Shown here in pieces: positions 1-6,237 of a stretch of 12,531 nt of DNA. The stretch comes from Bifidobacteriaceae bacterium. GTDB taxonomy: Bacteria; Actinomycetota; Actinomycetes; Actinomycetales; WQXJ01. The DNA is taken from contig JAISCU010000239.1 in NCBI GenBank assembly GCA_031265345.1, positions 1 to 12,531 of the forward strand, written 5' to 3'. The notes below the pieces were generated by a model, which saw nothing but the letters and a program-made list of their open reading frames with translations, was not told the origin of the DNA and made no database searches. The position numbers and the translations under genes are program-made. The first letter of the stretch is position 1; each line of letters begins with the position of its first letter.

Positions 1-10
1 TCCTCGCAGG

Positions 11-190
11 CGGGCTGTCGCCCTTCGGCGAATGACCCGCGGGGCGCGGCGAGACGACCCGGCGACATCGTGCGCGAATGGAGGTTGGCGCCTGAGCCGA
101 TCCCGTGCCCGGCGTTGCCCCGCGGGCGGGCCGTCGCCCTTCAGCGAATGACCCACGGGGCGCCGCGAGACGAGCCAGCGGCATCGTGCG
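11..190. repeat. Two tandem copies of a 116-bp-period intergenic repeat
   Basis: Bases 11-74 and 127-190 are near-identical, offset by 116 bp. Both read GGGC(T/C)GTCGCCCTTC, then GCGAATGACCC, then GAGACGA, then CATCGTGCG. A more diverged third copy lies at about 8884-8960, ahead of the intact vapC. Between the two left copies, at about 83-110, lies a GGTTGGCGCCTG...CCCGTG block that resembles the hairpins at 8297 and 8833 but no longer folds well. Bases 1-213 hold no credible gene; the short open frames there cross the repeat copies and have no ribosome binding site. Confidence 0.8.
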
Positions 191-348
191 AGGTGGTGGC
201 CGCATCGACGGGATCACACGCCGCGCGCCCAGTCCTTCACGCGAAGACCAGCGACTTGCTCGAAGTCGCGGGGTGGCGCGTCACCGCCGTCGAATCCAGC
301 GCCAGCGGCGGCCCGGCGATTAGGGCGTCATGAGGGCCGATGGGCGTC
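180..348. repeat. Left copy (R1) of the direct repeat flanking the inositol cluster
   Basis: Bases 180-348 align along their length with 8950-9119 in the same orientation, at roughly three-quarters identity by eye and with a net one-base length difference. Shared blocks include CGTCACCGCCGTC, AATCCAGCGCCAGCG and AGGGCCGATGGGCGTC. Weaker similarity continues left to about 83, matching about 8839 on the right. The repeat contains the last third of a vapC gene plus its downstream sequence. It ends abruptly inside iolH at about 348. Confidence 0.8.
214..348 (-). pseudogene. vapC 3'-end remnant (PIN-domain toxin), frameshifted
   Basis: On the minus strand from 348 the frame reads TPIGPHDALIAG, then LALD and TAVTRHP. 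The intact VapC at 8984-9394 reads TPIGPYGTLIAG, LALD and TAVTRNP. A one-base deletion in the CCC run (CCCC in the intact gene) shifts the frame. In the restored frame it continues DFEQVAGLRVKDWARGV and stops at TGA 214-216, matching FERVPGLRVEDWSRGV and its stop. No N-terminal two-thirds of vapC and no vapB is present here, and iolH overlaps in another frame, so this is a broken fragment. The remnant keeps the Asp (GPHD) that the intact copy has lost (GPYG). Confidence 0.85.
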
Positions 349-1218
349 GCGGGCCGCCGCCACGCGCCGCGTGATCTGGGCCAGTTGGTACTCGCTGGTG
401 GCGCGGGCCGACTCGTCCTCCGCGAACACCGAGGACACCATGACCGTGTCCGGGCGGTCGAGGAAGCCCAGTTCGGCCAGCAGGCCGAAGTACGAGTCCC
501 AATCGACGTCCCCGTCCCCGATCCTCAGGTGCTGATGCACGCGCGCGGTGGTGTCCGGCGGGTTCTGAATGTAGCGCAGCCCATGGGAGCGGCGGTGGTC
601 GTAGGTGTCCGCCAGGTGGACCAGGCGCAGCTTGTCGCCGGCCGCACGCATGACTTCCGCCTGGGGATGGCCCTCGTGGAACTGGTGGCAGGCCACGTAG
701 ACAAACCCGATGTTCGCGGAGCCGAGAGACCGGATGATGCGGAGCGCCTCGAGGCCGTCCTCCACGAAATCCCCCGGATGGGGATCGATCCGCACGTCCA
801 GGCCCTCCCGCTCGATGATCGGGAGCAGCTCCTCCATCGACGCGTAGAAGGCGTCCTCGCTGCGCTCCGGATCGCTCGGGTCGCCGGAGAACTCGGTGTT
901 GATCACGTTGACGCCGAGCCGCAGGGTGATCTCGATGACCCGCTTCCATTTGCGCACGGCCGCGCGGCGGCGCCCCTCGTCCGGGTCGGACCACCGCAGC
1001 ACCGGCAGCACGGAGGCGATGGAGACTCCGGCGCTGGCGCAGGCCTGGCGCAGCGAGTCGACCAGCGCGTCGTCCGCCTTGGGGTGCCGGTAGAAGGGGA
1101 TGAAATCGGGATGGGGAGTGATTTGGATGTGCTCGAATCCACATTCCGCCACGGCGGCCGGGAACTCCAGCAGGCTGTGGGTGTGGTGGAACGGCGTCGG
1201 GTCGAGGGCGATCTTCAT
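328..1218 (-). CDS. iolH: IolH-type inositol catabolism protein (sugar phosphate isomerase/epimerase-like TIM barrel)
   Basis: This 296-residue protein belongs to the AP-endonuclease-2/xylose-isomerase-like TIM-barrel family and matches what I recall of Bacillus subtilis IolH nearly end to end. Matching stretches are TPHPDFIPFYRHPK (35-48), RWSDPDEGRRRAAV near 75-88, WKRVIEI (91-97), NVINTEFSG (104-112), HPGDF (147-151) and VHQHLRIGDGDVDWD (228-241). IolH sits in iol operons but its exact reaction is not firmly established; an isomerase or epimerase role on an inositol intermediate is inferred. ATG 1218 is preceded by AGGAAGGA (1226-1233), seven bases upstream. The gene is divergent from mmsA. 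Its last six codons (DAHRPS) and its stop lie inside the vapC remnant, so the native C-terminus seems to have been replaced. The barrel itself looks complete. Confidence 0.9.
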   Translation of the reverse strand: MKIALDPTPFHHTHSLLEFPAAVAECGFEHIQITPHPDFIPFYRHPKADDALVDSLRQACASAGVSIASVLPVLRWSDPDEGRRRAAVRKWKRVIEITLRLGVNVINTEFSGDPSDPERSEDAFYASMEELLPIIEREGLDVRIDPHPGDFVEDGLEALRIIRSLGSANIGFVYVACHQFHEGHPQAEVMRAAGDKLRLVHLADTYDHRRSHGLRYIQNPPDTTARVHQHLRIGDGDVDWDSYFGLLAELGFLDRPDTVMVSSVFAEDESARATSEYQLAQITRRVAAARDAHRPS

Positions 1219-1236
1219 GTCCGGGTCCTTCCTGGA

Positions 1237-1266
1237 CCTGAATCGTGTGTTCCTGAATCGTGTGTT
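1237..1266. repeat. Perfect 15-bp tandem duplication in the iolH leader
   Basis: CCTGAATCGTGTGTT occurs twice head to tail (1237-1251 and 1252-1266), just upstream of the iolH ribosome binding site. It lies in the untranslated leader, which is about 125 nt if the promoter at 1352-1380 is used. The perfect identity suggests a recent slippage event. No function is evident. Confidence 0.9.
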
Positions 1267-1351
1267 CTAAGGTCGCGCGTCCTGGGGCGATCAGCCGGCC
1301 CTGGAGCCGGGTGGGTTCCGGCGCTTCGGCCGGGCCAGCGTCACGGTCAAG

Positions 1352-1380
1352 AGCATGGCACCGCTTCCCCCACATGTCAA
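1352..1380 (-). promoter_or_regulatory. Predicted iolH promoter
   Basis: On the minus strand TTGACA (1380-1375) is followed after exactly 17 bases by CATGCT (1357-1352). The -35 is a perfect housekeeping-sigma match. The -10 is weak (three of six), but it is identical in sequence and spacing to the promoter on the other strand. Transcription would begin near 1345. Confidence 0.6.
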
Positions 1381-1393
1381 GCATTTGTAACTT

Positions 1394-1403
1394 TGCTAGG
1401 ACA
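1394..1403 (-). promoter_or_regulatory. Candidate IolR-like operator between the divergent promoters
   Basis: The minus strand reads TGTCCTAGCA, matching nine of ten positions of KGWCHTRACA, the Corynebacterium glutamicum IolR consensus as I remember it. It lies in the 28-bp gap between the two outward-facing TTGACA elements, where one bound repressor could block both promoters. A similar motif precedes the IolI-like gene at 10762-10771. No regulator gene is in the window, so this is an inference. Confidence 0.4.
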
Positions 1404-1408
1404 ACCTA

Positions 1409-1437
1409 TTGACAGGCCAGGCTCAGTGCGCCATGCT
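1409..1437 (+). promoter_or_regulatory. Predicted promoter of the mmsA-iolE-like operon
   Basis: TTGACA (1409-1414), a 17-bp spacer, then CATGCT (1432-1437). It mirrors the iolH promoter exactly in elements and spacing. Transcription would start near 1444, at the first of two CCAGTCAGCGA direct repeats (1441-1451 and 1454-1464), leaving a leader of about 280 nt before mmsA. Confidence 0.6.
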
Positions 1438-1482
1438 AGTCCAGTCAGCGACGCCAGTCAGCGATGACCGAAGGAGAATCAG

Positions 1483-1650
1483 GTGACTGCATTGAGACGT
1501 ATGACCGAAGCATTCCCGAGCACGTACTGCTATTTCCAAGGGCCGGGCCTGTGGGCGTGGCCCCCCTTGGCGGCTTTGCGCAACACTCCGCACTGCTCCG
1601 CCCCAGGCGCGCTGGTGCACGGCGGGCTCGTCCACGCTCCACAGACCTGA
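1483..1650 (+). CDS. Possible 55-residue leader peptide upstream of mmsA
   Basis: A GTG start at 1483 sits six bases after AAGGAG (1471-1476) and opens a 55-codon frame ending at TGA 1648-1650. An internal ATG at 1501 could also serve. It begins MTALRRMTEAFPSTYCYF and is rich in Pro, Ala and Leu with no recognised domain. It lies wholly in the mmsA leader and overlaps the hairpin at 1536-1570, so translation could alter leader folding. The case rests on the ribosome binding site and position only; the frame may be fortuitous in such GC-rich DNA. Confidence 0.25.
   Translation: MTALRRMTEAFPSTYCYFQGPGLWAWPPLAALRNTPHCSAPGALVHGGLVHAPQT
1536..1570 (+). promoter_or_regulatory. Strong hairpin in the mmsA leader RNA
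   Basis: CCAAGGG (1536-1542) pairs perfectly with CCCTTGG (1564-1570). Inside it GGGCC (1545-1549) pairs with GGCCC (1559-1563), with a two-base bulge and a nine-base loop. No U-tract follows, so it is not a standard terminator. It could be a processing, pausing or attenuation element. Downstream, about 1655-1712, the leader is C-rich and G-poor with repeated AAATCC-like words, as expected of an unstructured Rho-loading segment. Confidence 0.45.
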
Positions 1651-1727
1651 TCCCCGGAACGCCACAATCCCCAAATCCCGAAATCCTCAAGTCTCCGCAA
1701 ATCCCACCCTCGACAAGGAGTCCCAAC

Positions 1728-3230
1728 ATGCCAACCGTCTCCCACTGGATCGATGGTCGCGCCGTCACCGACGCGCCGACCGCGACCCAACCCATCCTCA
1801 ATCCCGCCACCGGCGTGGTGATCGGCCGAGTCGCGCTCGGCGACACGCCCGAGGTCGATGCGGCGGTGGCCTCGGCCACAATAGCCGCCGAGGCCTGGTC
1901 CCAGGTGTCCCTGTCCAAGCGCGCCCAAGTGCTGTTCCGCTTCCGCGACCTCCTGGCCGGGGCGGCCGAGGAGCTGGCCGCCATGATCACCCGCGAGAGC
2001 GGCAAGACCCTGGACGACGCGGCCGGCGAGGTCGCCCGCGGCCAGGAGGTGGTCGAGTACGCCTGCGGCCTGCCGACCCTCCTCAAGGGCGAGTTCTCCG
2101 ATCAGGCCGCGACCGGCATCGACGTGTTCTCCACCCGCGAGCCCCTCGGCGTGGTGGCCGGGATCACGCCGTTCAACTTCCCAGTCATGGTGCCGCTCTG
2201 GATGAGCCCCGTGGCCATCGCCGCGGGCAACGCCTTCATTCTCAAGCCTTCCGAACGCGATCCCTCGCCCTCCCTGGTGCTCGCCCGCCTGTGGCACGAG
2301 GCCGGGTTGCCCAACGGGGTCTTCAACGTGGTCCAGGGCGGCAGGACTGCCGTCGACGCCCTCCTGGCCCATCCCGGCGTCGCGGCGGTGTCCTTCGTCG
2401 GCTCCACGCCAGTCGCCCGCCACGTCCACGCGGCCGCCACCGCCACCGGCAAGCGCGTCCAGGCCCTGGGCGGGGCCAAGAATCACGGGGTGGTGCTCCC
2501 GGACGCGGATTTGGACGATGCCGCCAACCATCTGGCCGCGGCAGCGTTCGGCGCCGCTGGGGAGCGTTGCATGGCGCTCTCGGTCGCCCTGGTCGCGGAG
2601 CCGGTGGCCGATGCGTTGGTGGACAAACTGGCCGCCAAGGCCCGCGCCGTCAAGGTCGCACCGGGCGACACTTCCGGAGCGCAGATGGGTCCCGTCATCA
2701 CCCTGGCCGCCAAAGCCCGCATCGAGGAGCTCGTGGAGTCCGCCGAGGAACAAGGCGCGCACCTGGTGGTGGACGGCCGTCGCCTGGAGGTCGAGGGCTG
2801 CCCCGGCGGCTTCTTCGTCGGCCCGACCGTGATCGACGGCGTGGACCCGAGCCACCGGGTCTACGTCGAAGAGGTCTTCGGTCCGGTGCTGTGCGTGGTC
2901 CGGGTCGCCGACCTGGACGCGGCCATCAATGTCATCAACGCGAACCCCTACGGCAACGGCACCGCCATCTTCACGGGCTCCGGCGAGGCGGCGCGGCGCT
3001 TTCGGCGATCCGTGCACGTCGGCATGATCGGCGTCAACGTTCCCATCCCGGTGCCGGTGGCCTGGCACTCCTTCGGCGGCTGGAAGGACTCGTTGATCGG
3101 CCAGAGCCACATCTACGGACCCGAGGGATTCGACTTCTACACCCAGGCCAAGGTAGTCACCGAGCGCTGGCCCCATCGAGGGGCCAAGGCCGGGGCCTCC
3201 TACCACTTCACCGCCGATTCCGAGAAATGA
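1728..3230 (+). CDS. mmsA: CoA-acylating methylmalonate-semialdehyde dehydrogenase
   Basis: This 500-residue aldehyde dehydrogenase superfamily enzyme oxidises methylmalonic or malonic semialdehyde to propionyl- or acetyl-CoA with NAD and CoA. It is the last step of inositol (IolA) and valine (MmsA) catabolism. Motifs seen: GITPFNFPVMVPLWMSP from residue 145 with Asn150 of the oxyanion hole, KPSERDPS (173-180), FVGST (223-227), GGAKNH (248-253), GERCMA with catalytic Cys281, and GGWKDS near the C-terminus. GGAKNH, with Asn where ordinary aldehyde dehydrogenases have the general-base Glu, marks the CoA-acylating subfamily. The frame is open upstream to 1464, but ATG 1728 is chosen because AAGGAG lies at 1715-1720 and family homology begins there (SHWIDG). 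First gene of the operon; its stop touches the next leader. Confidence 0.95.
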   Translation: MPTVSHWIDGRAVTDAPTATQPILNPATGVVIGRVALGDTPEVDAAVASATIAAEAWSQVSLSKRAQVLFRFRDLLAGAAEELAAMITRESGKTLDDAAGEVARGQEVVEYACGLPTLLKGEFSDQAATGIDVFSTREPLGVVAGITPFNFPVMVPLWMSPVAIAAGNAFILKPSERDPSPSLVLARLWHEAGLPNGVFNVVQGGRTAVDALLAHPGVAAVSFVGSTPVARHVHAAATATGKRVQALGGAKNHGVVLPDADLDDAANHLAAAAFGAAGERCMALSVALVAEPVADALVDKLAAKARAVKVAPGDTSGAQMGPVITLAAKARIEELVESAEEQGAHLVVDGRRLEVEGCPGGFFVGPTVIDGVDPSHRVYVEEVFGPVLCVVRVADLDAAINVINANPYGNGTAIFTGSGEAARRFRRSVHVGMIGVNVPIPVPVAWHSFGGWKDSLIGQSHIYGPEGFDFYTQAKVVTERWPHRGAKAGASYHFTADSEK

Positions 3231-3256
3231 CCAACCCACCCATCAGGAGAACATCC

Positions 3257-3817
3257 ATGAGCACCACCCTCACCAAGACCGCGATCACGGACGCCGCCAT
3301 CGAGCAGACCACCACGGCGTTCAGGCGGCTGTCCGCCGAACTGGACGCCCTCGCCACCGATCCGGACGCACTCCTCGCGCGCCTCGGAGAACTGGCCCAG
3401 GACCTGCGCTTCGAGCACATCGACCTCGACACCACTTGGCGCCTTGGTTGCCTGCTCCGCGCTGTCGCGGCGGCCGAAGCGCTGCCCGTCGCCATCGACA
3501 TCCAGTTCGGCCCCCAGCGCGTGTTCCACGCCGCGTTGCCGGGTGCCAGCGCCGACAATGACGGCTGGGCTGCGCGAAAAGGCGCCGTCGCGGCCCGTTT
3601 CAACGACTCGTCGTTGGCGGTCGGGGTTCTGTTCGACCGCGACCACGGCGGTTTCGACACGGCCGCCCGCCTGCCCGTGGCGGACTACGCCGCGCACGGA
3701 GGCGCGCTGCCTCTCCAGCTGCCGAGCGGCATCGGCGTAGGGGTAGCGGCGGTCTCCGGCCTCCCCTCGATCCACGACCATGCGCTGGTCGCGGCCGCCA
3801 TCGCGACCATCGTCTAG
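3257..3817 (+). CDS. UPF0303 family haem-degrading-domain protein
   Basis: A 186-residue protein of the UPF0303/haem-degrading (DUF336-like, HbpS/GlcG/PduO-C) fold. Recognisable blocks are the stretch around LRFEHIDLDTTWRLGCLLRA, then PVAIDIQFGPQRVFHAALPG, ASADNDGWAARK, DYAAHGGALPLQL and GVAAVSGLPSIHDHALV, in the usual order and length. Relatives bind haem or corrinoid-like ligands, but the cellular job is unknown and I assign none. ATG 3257 is chosen because AGGAGA precedes it at 3245-3250. An in-frame ATG at 3229 overlaps the mmsA stop but lacks a comparable site and adds nine residues outside the conserved part. Its place as the second gene of the cluster suggests a role tied to inositol use, perhaps redox or cofactor related. 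It is followed by a 114-bp C-rich gap before the transporter. Confidence 0.82.
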   Translation: MSTTLTKTAITDAAIEQTTTAFRRLSAELDALATDPDALLARLGELAQDLRFEHIDLDTTWRLGCLLRAVAAAEALPVAIDIQFGPQRVFHAALPGASADNDGWAARKGAVAARFNDSSLAVGVLFDRDHGGFDTAARLPVADYAAHGGALPLQLPSGIGVGVAAVSGLPSIHDHALVAAAIATIV

Positions 3818-3931
3818 AACCAGCCCCGCGAAATCTCCGCCAGCCCCAGCCCGGCCAATCCCTCAGACCGACCAAACCGACAATCCCCCGGCGCCGCACT
3901 CGGCGGCCCGTCGACAAAGGAGTCCCTCAAC

Positions 3932-5383
3932 ATGCCAACTCAATCATCCCCATCCGAGCCCGAACCCGAACCCGAAACGCCGGACCCGGCTGACCGTACC
4001 GTCGCGCGCACGCGCCGCCGTGCCCTCATTGTGATCTCCGTCTTCGGCGCCTTCGCCGGTCTGCTGTTCGGCTACGACACCGGCGTCATCTCCGGCGCGC
4101 TGCTGTACCTCAGCGTCGACGCCGGCTTCAACCCCGGTGGCCTGACCTCGTTCCAGCAGGGGCTGGTGACCTCGCTGATGCTGCCAGGCGCCGCCGTCAT
4201 GTCCCTCGTGGGAGGGCACCTGGCCGACCGGTGGGGCCGCAAGGTCCTGCTGCAGATCGGTGGCGGCCTGTTCCTGCTGGGCGCGCTCGGCAGCGCCATC
4301 GCCCCGAACTACGCCGTGATCTGTTCCTCGCGGGTCGTGCTGGGGCTGGGGCTCGGAGTGACCTCGACCGTCGTGCCGGTCTTCCTGGGCGAGATCGCAC
4401 CGAAGAAGGTCCGCGGCCGCGTCATGGGCACCAACACGGTCATGATCAACGTTGGTCAGATGCTCGCCATCAGCGTCAACGCGGCCGTCGGCTTCACCCA
4501 TTCCTGGCGGCTCATGCTGGTCCTGGCCGTGGTGCCAGCAGTGCTGTTGGGCATTGGGCTGTTCTTCATCACCGACACGCCCAACTGGTACATGCGGCAC
4601 GGACGCGTCAAGCAGGCCCGCGACGTGCTCCTGCGAACCCGCGAGCCGGACGAGGTCCAGGAGACGATGTACGAGTTGGACGAGCTCGCGAAGGCGGAGA
4701 GCGGGAACCGGGCGCGGGTCGCGGACTTCTTCAAGGTCAAGTGGCTTCGCCGGATCTTGCTGGTCGGTATCTGCGTCGCCCTGATCAACCAACTCGGTGG
4801 GATCAACACGATCATGTATTTCGCGCCGATCCTGTTCCGCACCATCGGCTTCTCCGACCAGGCCGCCCTCAATATCGCGATACCGATCACCGCCGTGTCG
4901 ATGCTCGCGTCGATGACCGTCGGAGTCGGCATAATCGACCACTTCCCGCGCCGCCGCCTCCTTGGGATCGGGACCGCCGGGGTGGCCGTCACGATGGCCG
5001 CGATGGGGATCGCCTTCGGATTCATCCAGGAGGGCGGCCCGCGCGGGCCGGCTTGGGTGTTCCTCGGCATCATGGCTGTCTACCTGGTCCTCAACCAGGG
5101 GTTCATCTCCGCCACCACTTGGGCGGTGGTGGCCGAGGTCTTCCCCGGCCACCTGCGCGGTCAGGGCATGGGGATCGCCACCTTCTGCCTGTGGACCTCC
5201 AACTTCCTCATCTCTCTGGGCTTCCTGCCAGCGCTCAACGCCATCGGCGGCCGCTGGACGTTCATGGCCTTCGCCATCATCAACGTCTTCGCCTTCCTGT
5301 TCGTCCTGTTCGTCGTCCCCGAGACGCGCGGCAAGTCCCTCGAAGCCATCGAACGCGAGGCCCGCGCCCGGGTCAAGCACTGA
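3932..5383 (+). CDS. Sugar porter family MFS transporter, probably inositol/H+ symporter (IolT-like)
   Basis: This 483-residue membrane protein has about twelve hydrophobic segments starting near residue 31. Sugar-porter signatures are FGYDTGVISGALLYL (46-60), GGHLADRWGRK (94-104), PVFLGEIAPKKVRGR (149-163), TDTPNWYMRHGR (214-225, the PESPRWL position), INQLGGINTIMYFAP (285-299) and PETRGKSLE (463-471). These match the IolT/XylE/GalP group. Myo-inositol specificity is inferred from the neighbours; another polyol or hexose is possible. The cytoplasmic N-terminus has an unusual Pro-Glu run (residues 7-20). ATG 3932 follows AAAGGAG (3916-3922). The gene's TGA overlaps the ribosome binding site of the next gene, implying coupled expression. 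Confidence 0.88.
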   Translation: MPTQSSPSEPEPEPETPDPADRTVARTRRRALIVISVFGAFAGLLFGYDTGVISGALLYLSVDAGFNPGGLTSFQQGLVTSLMLPGAAVMSLVGGHLADRWGRKVLLQIGGGLFLLGALGSAIAPNYAVICSSRVVLGLGLGVTSTVVPVFLGEIAPKKVRGRVMGTNTVMINVGQMLAISVNAAVGFTHSWRLMLVLAVVPAVLLGIGLFFITDTPNWYMRHGRVKQARDVLLRTREPDEVQETMYELDELAKAESGNRARVADFFKVKWLRRILLVGICVALINQLGGINTIMYFAPILFRTIGFSDQAALNIAIPITAVSMLASMTVGVGIIDHFPRRRLLGIGTAGVAVTMAAMGIAFGFIQEGGPRGPAWVFLGIMAVYLVLNQGFISATTWAVVAEVFPGHLRGQGMGIATFCLWTSNFLISLGFLPALNAIGGRWTFMAFAIINVFAFLFVLFVVPETRGKSLEAIEREARARVKH

Positions 5384-5394
5384 AGGAGGCCACC

Positions 5395-6210
5395 ATGTTC
5401 CAACTCTCAGCCTGCGCCGACATGATCTTCACGTCCCTCCCCTACCTCGACAGGATCGCGGCGATCCATGACGCGGGCTTCGGAGTCGAGGCCTGGCGGC
5501 CCTGGGAATGCCAACCCGACGGCATCGTGCGCCTGGGTATTCCCATTGTGTCTATGCAGGGCTACGTCCACGGCGGGCTGGCCACCCCCGAGGAAGGCGA
5601 TCGGATGGTCGCCACCGCGCGGGAACTCATACCGCTGGCGCACCGGCTGGGCTGCGCCACGCTCGTGATCCACGGCGGCGAGCTGGGCGAGGGTGGCGCG
5701 GTCCTGACACCCCGGCATCAGGACACGCCGCAGATGTGGCTGGCCGCCGTCGAGACGCTCGGCCGCCTCGCTGAACTGGGCGAACGCGAGGGCGTGACCT
5801 ATTGCCTGGAGAACCTGAACCGGCGCGTGGACCATCCCGGCGCGCCGTTCGCGACCACCGACGCGACCCGCCCGTTGGTCTCGCAGGTCGGGAGCCCGGC
5901 TCTGCGAATGATGCTGGACCTCTACCACGCCCAGGAGGACGAGGGCCACCTGATCGAGACCATGCGTGCCGTGGGCCCGTTGATCGGCGAGGTCCAAGTG
6001 GCGGACGTGCCGGGACGATGCGAGCCCGGCACAGGCGAGGCCCGCTGGGAGGCGGTCGCGGCGGCGCTGGACACGGCGGGCTACACCGGCCGGGTGGGGC
6101 TCGAGGCCTACGCGGCGGGCGACCCCCACACCGCGCTCGACCGTTTCCGCGCCGCCTTCACGCCCGGCGCTGCTACAAGCGGCGCGACCGGCGCGATTAG
6201 CAACCAATAG
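5395..6210 (+). CDS. Hydroxypyruvate isomerase-like TIM-barrel protein (Hyi family)
   Basis: A 271-residue AP-endonuclease-2-family barrel. Hyi-type marks are VIHGGEL (91-97), CLENLNRR with metal-ligand Glu139, MMLDLYHAQEDEGHLIETM with Asp175 and His178, VQVADVPGRCEPGTGE (200-215) and LEAY with Glu237. In classical Hyi the middle block reads similarly (LDFYHMQ..EGN, then ADNPGRHEPGTGE). Known relatives interconvert hydroxypyruvate and tartronate semialdehyde or isomerise 2-oxo-tetronates. In this operon it could act on another inositol-derived keto compound, which cannot be settled from sequence. ATG 5395 follows AAGGAGG (5383-5389), which begins on the last base of the transporter stop. The last fifteen or so residues are low-complexity Ala/Thr/Gly and probably disordered. 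Confidence 0.8.
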   Translation: MFQLSACADMIFTSLPYLDRIAAIHDAGFGVEAWRPWECQPDGIVRLGIPIVSMQGYVHGGLATPEEGDRMVATARELIPLAHRLGCATLVIHGGELGEGGAVLTPRHQDTPQMWLAAVETLGRLAELGEREGVTYCLENLNRRVDHPGAPFATTDATRPLVSQVGSPALRMMLDLYHAQEDEGHLIETMRAVGPLIGEVQVADVPGRCEPGTGEARWEAVAAALDTAGYTGRVGLEAYAAGDPHTALDRFRAAFTPGAATSGATGAISNQ

Positions 6211-6237
6211 TCAGCCAACCAGACCAAGGAGGCTCAC

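Noticed and set aside
70..333. Plus-strand open frames at the left edge
   Set aside because: They cover repeat copies and the antisense of the vapC remnant, with no start signals or domain features.
340..1467. Plus-strand open frame of 375 codons opposite iolH
   Set aside because: The minus-strand IolH has clear family motifs throughout; the opposite frame has none and no ribosome binding site.
1464..1727. N-terminal extension of MmsA from ATG 1464
   Set aside because: Family similarity starts at 1728, which has an excellent AAGGAG site. The extension has unusual composition and crosses the leader hairpin.
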